A stretch of DNA of 64,000 nt from Marinospirillum sp031581385 (GCF_044810985.1 NZ_CP085242.1:310001-374000); one strand, 5' to 3'; positions 24,893 through 34,312 are shown, counted from the stretch's first letter. The notes: generated from the letters alone by a model not told the origin. Numbers and translations are program-made.

Positions 24893-25581
24893 AAATAGGC
24901 ATCATTCCTGCCCGAGGCGGTAGCAAACGGATTCCACGCAAAAATATTAAAGAATTCTGTGGCCTACCCATGATTGCTCGATCCATAGAAGCTGCTCTTG
25001 AAAGCGGGTGTTTTGATCGAGTCGTGGTATCAACGGATGATACTGAAATTGCTGAAGTGGCTCGCCAGTATGGTGCTGAGATCCCTTTTATGCGCCCGGC
25101 TGAACTCAGCGATGACTTTACCGGCACCCAGCCGGTTATCGCCCATGCCATCAACACCCTGCAAGCTGAAAGCGAACAGCCCATTACCCTAGCTTGTTGT
25201 ATCTACGCCACTGCCCCTTTTATTCAAGCAGAAGACCTGCGTGCAGGCTTGAACCTACTGCAGGAACAGCAAGCTGATTTTGCCTTTAGTGTCACCAGCT
25301 ATGCTTTTCCGATTCAACGAGCACTGCGGATCACACCAGATGAACGTGTAGCCATGTTCAACCCGGAACACTTTCAAACGCGCTCTCAGGATCTGGAAGA
25401 AGCCTGGCACGATGCCGGCCAGTTTTACTGGGGAACCAAGGAAGCCTGGCTCAGTGGCCAACCCATTTTTGGCTCCCATGCGACCCCCATCGTATTGCCT
25501 CGCCATCGCGTACAGGATATCGATACTCCGGAAGACTGGGACAGAGCTGAGTTTTTGTTCAAGGCCATGCAAAATACATGA
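24889..25581 (+). CDS. pseF: Pseudaminic acid cytidylyltransferase
   Basis: Activates pseudaminic acid with CTP to CMP-Pse. The 230-aa protein starts IGIIPARGGSKRIPRKNIKEF, the CMP-nonulosonate synthetase signature, and continues VVVSTDDTEIAEVARQYGAEIPFMRPAEL and CCIYATAPFIQAEDL. The ATG overlaps the stop of the inserted module (ATGA), and its own stop overlaps pseG. The YATAPF and GQFYWG motifs favour PseF over NeuA. Confidence 0.95.
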   Translation: MKIGIIPARGGSKRIPRKNIKEFCGLPMIARSIEAALESGCFDRVVVSTDDTEIAEVARQYGAEIPFMRPAELSDDFTGTQPVIAHAINTLQAESEQPITLACCIYATAPFIQAEDLRAGLNLLQEQQADFAFSVTSYAFPIQRALRITPDERVAMFNPEHFQTRSQDLEEAWHDAGQFYWGTKEAWLSGQPIFGSHATPIVLPRHRVQDIDTPEDWDRAEFLFKAMQNT

Positions 25582-26666
25582 TGATTGTTTTCCGCACCGA
25601 TGCCTCAATACAAATCGGTACCGGCCATGTCATACGTTGCCTCACACTGGCCGATGCATTAAAAGAACAGGGTGCTGAGTGTCACTTTATCTGCCGTGGG
25701 CATCCTGGGCATCTGTTAAACTTAATTCAAGAGCGGGGGCATAGGGTTCACACTTTGCTGCTTACAACCCAAGCCAGCAATCACCAGAAAGCAACCTTGG
25801 CACACGCTGACTGGCTGGGTACAACTCAGCAAGAAGATGCTAATCTATGTATTTCTCTACTGAATGATTTAAACCCCGACTGGTTAGTTGTGGACCACTA
25901 CGCACTGGATGCTGATTGGGAAAAATCCCTTCGCCCTTATTGCAAAAAAATCCTGGTGGTTGATGATCTTGCTGACCGTGAGCATGAATGCGATCTACTA
26001 TTGGATCAAACCTTTGGCCGTGAATCAAAAGACTACAAGCCCTTGGTGCCTGAACATAGCCAAATACTGTGTGGTTCTCAATATGCGTTGCTTCGTCCAG
26101 AATTTGCCCAGTGGCGCGACTATAGCCTCCAACGACGAAAAGAGGGCAAGCTCAAGCAGCTCTTGATAAATTTGGGTGGCGTGGACAAGGACAATATCAC
26201 CACTGCGTTGCTACAAGCACTGCAAACCAGCAGCCTACCCAAAGATTGTAATATTACTGTAGTGATGGGTTCCTCTGCACCCTGGATTGAAGCAGTCAAA
26301 CAGGAGGCTAAGCAACTGCCCTGGGAAACCGAAGTAAAAACTGGTGTGAACAACATGGCAGAGCTGATGGCCAACAGTGATCTTGCTATAGGTGCTGCAG
26401 GTGCCACTAGCTGGGAACGTTGCTGTTTGGGTCTACCCACACTGATGTTAGTGTTGGCCGAAAATCAAGAAATGATTGCACGGAAATTGGAAGTTGCGCA
26501 GGCTTGCCAAGTTATTGATCATAAAGACTTAGTAAGCGGGCTGACTAAAGCACTGAAAAGACTGACAGCCAAACAACTCCATAACCTCGCAGCTAAGGCT
26601 TCTGATATAACGGATGGCCGGGGTGCTGAACGGGTTCTTGGCTGGGTAAGGCATAAGAATGACTGA
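25578..26666 (+). CDS. pseG: UDP-2,4-diacetamido-2,4,6-trideoxy-beta-L-altropyranose hydrolase
   Basis: Removes UDP from the bis-acetylated sugar before condensation. The 362-aa GT-B-fold hydrolase has FRTDASIQIGTGHVIRCLTLADAL at its start, including the conserved GxGHxxR with the catalytic His. LVVDHYALDADWE, KILVVDDLADREHECDLLLDQ and the C-terminal AIGAAGATSWERCCLGLPTL are family motifs. It overlaps pseF by 4 nt and pseH by 8 nt. Confidence 0.96.
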   Translation: MMIVFRTDASIQIGTGHVIRCLTLADALKEQGAECHFICRGHPGHLLNLIQERGHRVHTLLLTTQASNHQKATLAHADWLGTTQQEDANLCISLLNDLNPDWLVVDHYALDADWEKSLRPYCKKILVVDDLADREHECDLLLDQTFGRESKDYKPLVPEHSQILCGSQYALLRPEFAQWRDYSLQRRKEGKLKQLLINLGGVDKDNITTALLQALQTSSLPKDCNITVVMGSSAPWIEAVKQEAKQLPWETEVKTGVNNMAELMANSDLAIGAAGATSWERCCLGLPTLMLVLAENQEMIARKLEVAQACQVIDHKDLVSGLTKALKRLTAKQLHNLAAKASDITDGRGAERVLGWVRHKND

Positions 26667-27171
26667 AAATCTATCTATAAGAACGGTAGTCCATGATGAT
26701 TTGCCGCTACTTCTGGCATGGAGGAACCATCCTGATGTCAGGCGATTCATGTACAGTCAACATGAAATCTCGCAGGAGGAGCATGAAGCTTGGTTTGAAA
26801 AAGTTAGCCAAGACCCCAATCGTCATTTGCTGCTGTACCTGGAACACCAGACACCCTTGGGTTTTTGCCAATTCACAACTTATCAAAGCCGAGCTGAATG
26901 GGGTTTTTATCTTTCACCTGACGCCCCACCTGGAACAGGAAAAAGCCTAGGGAAAGCTGCTCTTGATTTTGCTTTTCTACAACATCAATGGCATAAAGTG
27001 TCCGGCGAAGCTTTGAGCTATAACCAACCCTCGATCAGGTTTCACACCAAGCTGGGGTTTACTGAAGAAGGCTGTCTGCGAGAACATGCAAAGATCGGTG
27101 AAAGCTTTTACGATGTATTTTGCTTTGGGTTATTAAGATCCGAATGGGACAGCAAACGAGAGAAATTATGA
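26659..27171 (+). CDS. pseH: UDP-4-amino-4,6-dideoxy-N-acetyl-beta-L-altrosamine N-acetyltransferase
   Basis: GNAT acetyltransferase that adds the 4-N-acetyl group in pseudaminic acid synthesis. The 170-aa protein shows LLAWRNHPDVRRFMYSQHEIS, the PseH/RimJ-type opening, then HLLLYLEHQTPLGFCQFT, WGFYLSP and a C-terminal VSGEALSYNQPSIRFHTKLGF. In enzymatic order it acts between PseC and PseG. It overlaps both neighbours by a few bases. Confidence 0.94.
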   Translation: MTENLSIRTVVHDDLPLLLAWRNHPDVRRFMYSQHEISQEEHEAWFEKVSQDPNRHLLLYLEHQTPLGFCQFTTYQSRAEWGFYLSPDAPPGTGKSLGKAALDFAFLQHQWHKVSGEALSYNQPSIRFHTKLGFTEEGCLREHAKIGESFYDVFCFGLLRSEWDSKREKL

Positions 27172-28220
27172 CAATCAAAGCATTGAACATTGCAGGCCGG
27201 GTGATTTCACCTGATCAGCCACCTTATATCATTGCCGAGTTGTCGGCTAATCACAACGGTAAGCTAGAAACTGCACTGAAAATCATTGAAGAAGCCAAAA
27301 AGGCCGGGGCAGACGCTATTAAAATGCAGACTTACCGACCAGACACCATCACTCTTGATTCTGATTCAGAGGAATTCAAGATTCAGGGTGGTCTCTGGGA
27401 TGGACGTACCCTCTATGAACTCTATGAAGAAGCCCATACCCCCTGGGAATGGCATAAGCCGTTGTTTGAGCATGCCAAGAAAATCGGCATTCCCATCTTC
27501 AGCTCCCCTTTTGATGCAACCGCCGTGGATCTGCTTGAAGACCTGAATGCACCCGCCTACAAAATTGCCAGTTTTGAAGCCATCGACCTCCCCTTGATCG
27601 AATATGTAGCACGTACCGGCAAACCCATGATTATCTCTACAGGCATGGCAGATGCTGAGGAGATCCAGGAAGCGATTGATGCGGCTAAAGGTGCAGGCTG
27701 TAAAGAACTAGCCATACTGCATTGTGTCAGTGGTTACCCTGCACCGGCTGAAGACTACAATCTGCGTACTATTCCCGATATGATTGAACGCTTTGGTTTG
27801 GTGACTGGTCTCTCCGATCACACACTGGACAACACCACAGCTATCACCAGCGTAGCCTTGGGTGCATCCATCATCGAAAAACATTTCACCCTTGATCGTA
27901 AAGGTGGTGGGCCAGATGATAGCTTCTCACTGGAACCCAAAGAGTTGGGGGAACTCTGCAGGGATAGCAAAACAGCTTGGCAAGCATTGGGTAAGGTGGA
28001 TTATGGACGCAAATCCAGTGAACAGGGCAATATCAAATTCAGAAGATCCCTCTATTTTGTGAAAGATATGAAAGCGGGTGATGTGATAACTGAGCATTGT
28101 GTGCGCAGTGTGCGCCCAGGCTTTGGTCTGCCACCGAAAAACCTGAACTGGGTGATCGGACAAAATATTGGCAAAGATGTGAGTGCCAACACTCCTGTTA
28201 AAGAAGATATTTTTACCTGA
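27168..28220 (+). CDS. pseI: Pseudaminic acid synthase
   Basis: Condenses the 2,4-diacetamido sugar with phosphoenolpyruvate to pseudaminic acid. The 350-aa protein combines a NeuB-like barrel (PYIIAELSANHNGKLETALKIIEEAKKAGADAIKMQTY, SSPFDATAVDLLEDLNAPAYKIASFE, GLSDHT) with a C-terminal SAF antifreeze-like domain (KDMKAGDVITEHCVRSVRPG). I use the ATG at 27168, which overlaps the pseH stop, rather than an in-frame ATG at 27120 that adds 16 non-family residues. SANHNG and IKMQTY are the PseI forms of these motifs. Confidence 0.96.
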   Translation: MTIKALNIAGRVISPDQPPYIIAELSANHNGKLETALKIIEEAKKAGADAIKMQTYRPDTITLDSDSEEFKIQGGLWDGRTLYELYEEAHTPWEWHKPLFEHAKKIGIPIFSSPFDATAVDLLEDLNAPAYKIASFEAIDLPLIEYVARTGKPMIISTGMADAEEIQEAIDAAKGAGCKELAILHCVSGYPAPAEDYNLRTIPDMIERFGLVTGLSDHTLDNTTAITSVALGASIIEKHFTLDRKGGGPDDSFSLEPKELGELCRDSKTAWQALGKVDYGRKSSEQGNIKFRRSLYFVKDMKAGDVITEHCVRSVRPGFGLPPKNLNWVIGQNIGKDVSANTPVKEDIFT

Positions 28221-29629
28221 TGAAATGGTACCGTGATTTAAAAACAGTGCTGTCTGGAGAGCCCGAAACCTGGCTTTGCTATATTTATGGCCGGCAGATA
28301 AAAAATCTGCCTTTTCTAATGGAAAAAAAACCAAGGTCTAGAGGTTTTATTCTTCAGATCGCCAAGTTCTTTTATTCACTTCTTAAAGCTGTACGCTTAA
28401 AAGAACACTCTAAGCTTAAGCAACCAATAAGATTTTTTGTGTTTGCAGGTACCACAAATCAGATGCATTCTTTGGACCAAACACTGGATGCCTTATGCAA
28501 CAAAGGTGAACAGCTAGTCGCTGTTGGCAAATCGAAACACCTTGCAACTGGGGACTATGAAAAGGGCTACTTGCCCTTTCAGCTCATGCCGCTCGATGTT
28601 ATTCGAATATTGGTATTGTTTATTAGCCGCGGGTGGGGGCTGTATAAATCTCTTAAGGCAATACATCCTGTCTCGATTGGTTGGTATTTCTCAAAATTTT
28701 GCAGTGTTTACACCTACCTGGTTTACTTTTACAGAGTCTTGTCGCGTACTAGTCCTGAGTTTGTCATTACATCGAATGATCATAATGTTCCCAATCGCTG
28801 TATGCTGGCGATTGCTCATCACTTGGGTATTAAGACGGTTTATCTCCAACATGCGTCAGTAAGCAGTATTTTTCCAGCATTGAGAGTAAATTATGCATTT
28901 CTGGATGGCCAAGGTGCGGTGGATACCTACATGGAATGCGAGCCTAATCAGCCAAATACGCAGCGCAAGGTGCCCATTCCACAGGTTATTCTTTCGGGTC
29001 AAAAGAAACACCTGAAAAGAGTGGAAAACAGCAACGTCAATACTGTCGGTGTAGCATTGAATGCACTGGATGATGTAAAAGAAGGCATAGCTTTTGTTAA
29101 AAAACTGGTTGCAGAGGGTGTAAACATTCGTCTGCGTTGGCACCCAGGACAGGCTCCAAGAGATACCCAAGCCTACCGTGATACCTTTGAAAAAAATGAA
29201 CAGGTTGTATTAAGCGACCCGAGGCAGGAAGCAATTTCCAGGTTCATGGAAAATATCGGCTGGCTTATCGCGGGTAATAGTAGTATTCACCTGGAGGCTG
29301 CCCTTGCTGGTGTTATACCCATTTACTACGAGCTAGCACCGCCTGATCATCCTGATTACTACGGTTATGTAAAACATGGGTTAACTCAGCCTGCTGAGTC
29401 TGTAGAGGATATATTGAAGCTGTTAAGGCAGGCACGGGATAACCACAGCTCAAGCGAACAAGCTGTGCGCTATTACAGTTCAACCTATTTGACAAAGTGG
29501 GATGGACTTGAAGGTGAATTGGTTGCAGAGACTTTGATTCGATTGAGCACTGGTGAAGATTTGCCGGTGAAGGCTGTAGATTTTATCAAAACAGAAACCG
29601 ATGCTTATCGAATTAATCCATGCAAATAG
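28220..29629 (+). CDS. Putative glycosyltransferase, candidate pseudaminyl transferase
   Basis: A 469-aa cytosolic protein starting within the pseI stop codon (TGATG), hence the last coupled gene of the pse operon. It reads like a two-domain GT-B enzyme of the CDP-glycerol/sialyl or CMP-sugar type. It has IRFFVFAGTTNQMHSLDQTLDAL, VITSNDHNVPNRCMLAIAHHLGIKTVYLQHASVS (a helix-strand often seen in such transferases), and IRLRWHPGQAPRD with an HPxQ-like motif. AGNSSIHLEAALAGVIPIYYELAP is the usual nucleotide-end motif. Being coupled to CMP-Pse synthesis makes it the best candidate to transfer Pse. No close family can be named from sequence alone. Confidence 0.6.
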   Translation: MKWYRDLKTVLSGEPETWLCYIYGRQIKNLPFLMEKKPRSRGFILQIAKFFYSLLKAVRLKEHSKLKQPIRFFVFAGTTNQMHSLDQTLDALCNKGEQLVAVGKSKHLATGDYEKGYLPFQLMPLDVIRILVLFISRGWGLYKSLKAIHPVSIGWYFSKFCSVYTYLVYFYRVLSRTSPEFVITSNDHNVPNRCMLAIAHHLGIKTVYLQHASVSSIFPALRVNYAFLDGQGAVDTYMECEPNQPNTQRKVPIPQVILSGQKKHLKRVENSNVNTVGVALNALDDVKEGIAFVKKLVAEGVNIRLRWHPGQAPRDTQAYRDTFEKNEQVVLSDPRQEAISRFMENIGWLIAGNSSIHLEAALAGVIPIYYELAPPDHPDYYGYVKHGLTQPAESVEDILKLLRQARDNHSSSEQAVRYYSSTYLTKWDGLEGELVAETLIRLSTGEDLPVKAVDFIKTETDAYRINPCK

Positions 29630-29853
29630 ACCCTAAAAGCCTTTCCTTCTGGAAGCTGATCACTGATTGCCTGAGTAAACCCGCCACATCAGAGACGGCA
29701 TTCTGCCTGACAAAACCAGAAAATAGAAAGTGCAATACATTCAGTTGGCTTTTGCAAATTTGTAATCACGGAGAAGCAATGCTCTGTCTAGGTGTATTGG
29801 GGCTTAAATCCGGCAAAAGCTTGAATTACACGAGTTACTTAGATATTCCCTAG
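29620..29853 (+). CDS. Small hypothetical protein, possibly spurious or a gene remnant
   Basis: A 77-aa open frame that overlaps the previous gene by 10 bases and ends 4 bases before the acyltransferase start. Composition is ordinary, with three Cys in LTKPENRKCNTFSWLLQICNHGEAMLC, and there is no signal peptide or known domain. It fills an otherwise empty gap of about 230 bases in a tightly packed operon, which is the only argument for it. It may equally be debris of a lost gene. Confidence 0.3.
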   Translation: MQIDPKSLSFWKLITDCLSKPATSETAFCLTKPENRKCNTFSWLLQICNHGEAMLCLGVLGLKSGKSLNYTSYLDIP

Positions 29854-29857
29854 GAAA

Positions 29858-31831
29858 ATGATGAAGTACAGAAGTGAGATTGATGGTCTCCGCTCAATAG
29901 CAGTCATTCCCGTAATATTTTTTCATGCTGGATTTTCTCTGTTCTCTGGCGGATATGTTGGCGTTGATGTTTTCTTTGTAATAAGCGGCTATCTAATAAC
30001 AACAATTCTCATCGATCAAATAAGCGCTGGTAAATTCAGTATTGTTGATTTTTATGAAAGGCGGGCAAGGCGCATTTTGCCAGCATTGTTTTTCGTAATG
30101 CTCTGCACGATACCCTTTGCATGGTTGTGGATGGTTCCACAACAGTTCAAAGACTTTTCCCAAGCCCTGGTTGCTATCAGTTTTTTTGCATCGAACATCC
30201 TTTTTTGGCGCAAGGAAGACTACTTTGCTCCAGCAGCTGAAGAAAACCCAATGCTGCATACATGGAGCCTAGCTGTTGAAGAGCAGTTCTACATCTTCTT
30301 CCCAATTTTGCTTCTTATCCTGTGGCGATTTGGTAAAAGCCCAGTCTTTTATACTGTACTGTTGTTTAGTTTTCTAAGTTTGCTTTTGGCTGAGTACGGT
30401 TGGAGAAACCACCCTACAGCTAATTTCTATTTACTTCCAACCCGAGCATGGGAATTGGGTGTGGGTGCCATTAGCGCGTTTCTTCTTCATGGCAAAGCAG
30501 TTAAGCCAAACCAGATTCTCTCTGGACTTGGGCTTCTGATGATTGCCTATTCCATCTTCGCGTTTGATCAAACCGTTCCTTTTCCTTCGGTCTATGCCTT
30601 GGTTCCGGTTATTGGAACGGCACTGATCATTCTTTTTGGTAGTAAAGGTACCTACATCAAAAAGCTTCTTTCAGCAAAGATTTTGGTCGGAGTTGGTCTA
30701 ATCAGCTTTAGTGCTTACCTTTGGCACCAGCCCCTTTTTGCACTTGCAAGGATTCGTGGGTTGGATATTGATAACACGATTCTCATGTTTTCGCTCTCAC
30801 TTGCATCCATCCTGCTGGCCTATTTTAGCTGGCGATATGTAGAGTTGCCTTTCCGTAAGAAAGGCGGTGCAGTTGCATCAAGCAGTAGATTTTCACGTAA
30901 CCAAGTTTTTGGGATAGCTGTAGTATTTTCCTTAGGGTTTATTGGCTTTGGATTTTACGGGCATATTAATAATGGGCTGGAGCAAAGAACTGCTCCATCA
31001 GGCTACACTTTCAAAGCGATTGATATTGATGCAAGGTTGAAAGTTAATCATGGCCTAAACTCAGACTGTACCTCTTTTACCTTGTCTGAAAACTGCAGAA
31101 CAGTTGATAATGCTGATGTTATGCTTTGGGGAGATAGCTATGCAATGCATCTGGCACAAGCAATAGTTTCTAGTCCCTCATTTGAAGGGCAAGATCATGG
31201 TTTAATTCAGTTTACCAAGTCTGTTTGTTCACCTATTCCCAAGTTGGCTTTGACTAATAATAAGTACACACAGTCATGGGCAGAAGGGTGCATTAAGTTC
31301 AACGATGCAGTTATTGACTGGTTAAATGACAACTCTAATATTAGATATGTTGTGATGTCATCCCCAATGGGAATACTCGGAAGTGATGCATTTGACTCGA
31401 ATGGGGAGCTAGTAACTGAAACTTGGGATTCTGTATTGGGTAGGCTGATTGAACTTCGAGAAGCTTTTGATAATTTAGGAGTCAAAGGGGTTTTTGTTGC
31501 ACCACCACCAAGATCCGGTAGAAGTCTATCGCAGTGCCTTGTTCACAGCCTAACGTTCGGATCAAATCAATCATGTGATTTTTCAGCGGGTGATTTTTCA
31601 GAACGCCATGAACTGACAATGAAATTTTTGTTGCACAAGGACTTCCCTTTTAAGGTTGTGAATTTGGAAGATTGGCTTTGCAATGAAAAAAAATGCTCAA
31701 CGGTATTTACTGAATCCAAGACTCCAATCAATATTTTTCGAGATGGTGGGCATTTATCACATCAAGGCTCAGCAGAACTTGGCAGGCGGTTTGATCTTTT
31801 TGGAACGATTAAAGATACGCTTGAAAAGTAG
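29858..31831 (+). CDS. OafA/YrhL-type acyltransferase with C-terminal SGNH domain
   Basis: A 657-aa membrane O-acyltransferase. An acyltransferase-3 domain (about 1-340) has YRSEIDGLRSIAVIPVIFFHAG with the catalytic-type His, GGYVGVDVFFVISGYLIT and FYERRARRILPALFFV. It is followed by ten or so hydrophobic segments, then a periplasmic SGNH domain with WGDSYAMHLAQAI and a late GGHLSHQGSAEL supplying Asp/His. Such proteins add acetyl or other acyl groups to O-antigen or capsule sugars. AGGAAA directly precedes the start. A close paralogue lies at 58633. The substrate is presumably the polysaccharide built by this locus. Confidence 0.9.
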   Translation: MMKYRSEIDGLRSIAVIPVIFFHAGFSLFSGGYVGVDVFFVISGYLITTILIDQISAGKFSIVDFYERRARRILPALFFVMLCTIPFAWLWMVPQQFKDFSQALVAISFFASNILFWRKEDYFAPAAEENPMLHTWSLAVEEQFYIFFPILLLILWRFGKSPVFYTVLLFSFLSLLLAEYGWRNHPTANFYLLPTRAWELGVGAISAFLLHGKAVKPNQILSGLGLLMIAYSIFAFDQTVPFPSVYALVPVIGTALIILFGSKGTYIKKLLSAKILVGVGLISFSAYLWHQPLFALARIRGLDIDNTILMFSLSLASILLAYFSWRYVELPFRKKGGAVASSSRFSRNQVFGIAVVFSLGFIGFGFYGHINNGLEQRTAPSGYTFKAIDIDARLKVNHGLNSDCTSFTLSENCRTVDNADVMLWGDSYAMHLAQAIVSSPSFEGQDHGLIQFTKSVCSPIPKLALTNNKYTQSWAEGCIKFNDAVIDWLNDNSNIRYVVMSSPMGILGSDAFDSNGELVTETWDSVLGRLIELREAFDNLGVKGVFVAPPPRSGRSLSQCLVHSLTFGSNQSCDFSAGDFSERHELTMKFLLHKDFPFKVVNLEDWLCNEKKCSTVFTESKTPINIFRDGGHLSHQGSAELGRRFDLFGTIKDTLEK

Positions 31832-31907
31832 TTTGCTGGATGGTGGTGACCGCACCCAAGCAGGTTGACATTGTGCTACCAATTACTGAATAAACTGAAT
31901 TGAGAAA

Positions 31908-32897
31908 ATGACAGAAGAAGCCAAAGAAATAAAATCACCCTTTTTTAGTGTGATCATTCCCGTATACAACAAAGAACCCCACATAGCGCGGTCAATCAAT
32001 TCAGTGCTTAACCAGACCTTTCAGAACTTTGAGCTGATCATCGTCTGCGATCCCTCTACCGATAATAGCAACACCGAAGTCGCAAAGTTTACCGACCCAC
32101 GCATTCGTGTTTATTATAGGGATAAGCCTGGTCCAGGTGGTTATGCAGCGCGTAATCTTGGTATTAAAGAAGCAAAGGCAGAGTGGATTGCTTTCCTCGA
32201 TGCGGATGATGAATACTTTCCAGGTTACTTGTCACATACAAAGTCATGTATTTTAGAAAATGGTGAATTAAAAATATTTTCATCCTCAAAAATCATTGAA
32301 AAAGATGGTGGTAGTGAAATTGATGTTTTTAGTAAAAACATTGATGTTGAATCAGGAGTCTTTACCTTTGAACAATATCTAAAATTTTCGATTAATTGGG
32401 ATAAGCCATTTAACACGAACTCAGTTATAGCTCATAGGTGTTTGTTTGTAGGTGGTTGTTTCTTTCCCCATGGAAAAACAAAAAGGTCCGGCGATATAAT
32501 TTTGTGGGTTTACTTAGTTGCGTCAGCGAAAAAATTTTACTGGAGTAACTTTATAGGGTCTTGCACACATAAAGACGTTGTAGGTGTCTCTAAATCATCA
32601 ACTCCAAGTCTTAATTTACCGCGCTTGATGGTTGAAGATTTAAAGTCTGATTCCAAGGAAGAAGAAAAACTTTTAAAAAAATACTCAAATAGACTGGTTA
32701 AAACTGCAGCGCTAGAGCAAAAGAGAATTGATGGACGCCTGGAGTCGAAAATATATGGCTTCTTTTATTGGGATGTTGAATTTTTTTATCCACTTTTTTG
32801 GTCTTTATACTGCTCTCAGCCTGTTTTTTTTATCAAGCTTATTGACAAGGCTAGGCGCTTAACGCGGTTTTTTTTTAAGCGTGCAATTAATTTTTAA
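31908..32897 (+). CDS. Family 2 glycosyltransferase
   Basis: A 329-aa GT-A enzyme: FFSVIIPVYNKEPHIARSINSVLNQTFQNFELIIV, then a DxD-type motif in AEWIAFLDADDEYFP. The N-terminal 110 residues are typical GT2. The C-terminal part is divergent, with aromatic, possibly membrane-associated stretches near 285-320 (FFYWDVEFFYPLFWSLYC). Sugar and acceptor cannot be told. Sequence from about 32220 onward is markedly more AT-rich than the first 300 bases, suggesting a mosaic gene. Confidence 0.88.
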   Translation: MTEEAKEIKSPFFSVIIPVYNKEPHIARSINSVLNQTFQNFELIIVCDPSTDNSNTEVAKFTDPRIRVYYRDKPGPGGYAARNLGIKEAKAEWIAFLDADDEYFPGYLSHTKSCILENGELKIFSSSKIIEKDGGSEIDVFSKNIDVESGVFTFEQYLKFSINWDKPFNTNSVIAHRCLFVGGCFFPHGKTKRSGDIILWVYLVASAKKFYWSNFIGSCTHKDVVGVSKSSTPSLNLPRLMVEDLKSDSKEEEKLLKKYSNRLVKTAALEQKRIDGRLESKIYGFFYWDVEFFYPLFWSLYCSQPVFFIKLIDKARRLTRFFFKRAINF

Positions 32898-33167
32898 TAC
32901 GGATGCAGGGTATTTTTAAGAGTTGAAAGTTTTATTTTTTTCTATATAAAATTTTTTTTAAAGTTAATGTTATATTTTTATATAAGGCTGCAATAATGCT
33001 ACCTTTGGTGGAATTCGTCCTGGTAAAACTTTTAATTAAATAGCGAAACTTTAAGAATGAAGTTAGTTAATTTTCAGTTGTAACAGGTCTGCTAAAGCGT
33101 GCTTTATACTTAATATTTATTGTATTTCTTGTGGTTTAAAAGTTATGTCTAAACTATAGGTTATCTG
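32898..33167. other. AT-rich spacer between glycosyltransferase genes
   Basis: About 270 bases of very AT-rich sequence (runs of T and A around 32930-32990) with no supported gene, no REP and no clean terminator. It is the largest gap between 21 and 37 kb and marks either a recombination joint or an internal promoter region. No -35/-10 pair stands out from the A/T background. Confidence 0.6.
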
Positions 33168-34298
33168 TTGATAAAATCCATTCAAATCATTGCAGGTCTA
33201 AGTAATGGGGGCGCTGAGTCTGTTTTATATCGCCTTTGTACTTCTGATAATCCTCAAAATCATCATGTGGTTTCTATGATGGGTCTAGGTAAATATGGCC
33301 CTTTACTTGTTGCTGCAGGGGTGCGTGTCACTTGTCTTAACCTGCCAGCAGGGCGTGTTACGCTTCCAGGTTTGTGGCGTTTGTATCATTTACTACGAAA
33401 AGAAAAGCCAACAGTTGTTCAGACTTGGATGTACCACGCTGATCTTATTGGTGGTGTTATTGCACGTTTAGCAGGTATCAAAAATATCTGTTGGAATATT
33501 CGCCACTCTGAACTCGAACTGGGTAAATCCAAACGCTCGACCATTTGGGTTGCCAAGTCTTGTGCCTTTTTGAGTAAGTGGGTTCCTCGTAAAATTGTCT
33601 GCTGCGCTGAAAAAGCCAAACAGGTTCACATCGATTACGGCTATGACGCTTCTAAAATGGTGGTAATCGGTAATGGCTACAACTTGGAACAGTTTAAACC
33701 AGATTCAACTGCTCACCAGTGCGTTCGAGCTAAGCTGGGCTTGTCAGATGACACCTTTCTTTTAGGTATGGTGGGTCGTTTTAATGTTCAAAAAAATCAT
33801 AAAGGGTTGCTGAATTCACTCAGCTTGCTGAAGGCCAAGGGTGTGGCATTTAAGTGTGCCTTGGTGGGCACTGACTTGAATCAGGGTAACCAGCAATTAA
33901 CAGGTTGGATAACTGAGCTGGGGCTGGGCAATGAAATGTTGCTGATGGATCAACGCACGGATATCCCCGACCTGATGAATGCTTTTGATATTCATGTATT
34001 TTCCAGCTCCTTTGGTGAGGGCTTTCCCAATGTTTTAGCTGAAGCCATGGCTTGCGGCACACCTTGTTTAACAACGGATGTGGGGGATGCAGTTCAAATT
34101 GTTGGTGAAACTGGTTGGATTGTTCCTGTTAACGATAATGAAGCATTTGCTGATGCGCTTTGTGTTGCTATTGATGAAATGGTTTTGGATAAATCTAAAT
34201 GGCTAGTACGATGCCATAGTGCAAGAGAACGGGTAGTCAGGTTCTTTTCGCTGGATAGTATGAAGCAGGCATACTTGAAAGTTTGGGCCAAAAAATAA
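33168..34298 (+). CDS. Family 4 glycosyltransferase
   Basis: A 376-aa GT-B enzyme starting at a TTG (33168); no better start with a clear Shine-Dalgarno is visible. The N-terminal domain begins IQIIAGLSNGGAESVLYRL, the usual acceptor-side GGAE motif, with VVQTWMYHADLIGGV. The C-terminal domain has LLGMVGRFNVQKNHKGLLNSL and the donor motif SSFGEGFPNVLAEAMACGTPCLTTDVGDA. Donor and linkage cannot be read from the sequence. It sits directly before the polymerase-like gene. Confidence 0.9.
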   Translation: MIKSIQIIAGLSNGGAESVLYRLCTSDNPQNHHVVSMMGLGKYGPLLVAAGVRVTCLNLPAGRVTLPGLWRLYHLLRKEKPTVVQTWMYHADLIGGVIARLAGIKNICWNIRHSELELGKSKRSTIWVAKSCAFLSKWVPRKIVCCAEKAKQVHIDYGYDASKMVVIGNGYNLEQFKPDSTAHQCVRAKLGLSDDTFLLGMVGRFNVQKNHKGLLNSLSLLKAKGVAFKCALVGTDLNQGNQQLTGWITELGLGNEMLLMDQRTDIPDLMNAFDIHVFSSSFGEGFPNVLAEAMACGTPCLTTDVGDAVQIVGETGWIVPVNDNEAFADALCVAIDEMVLDKSKWLVRCHSARERVVRFFSLDSMKQAYLKVWAKK

Positions 34299-34312
34299 AT
34301 TGGTGAGCTAAG

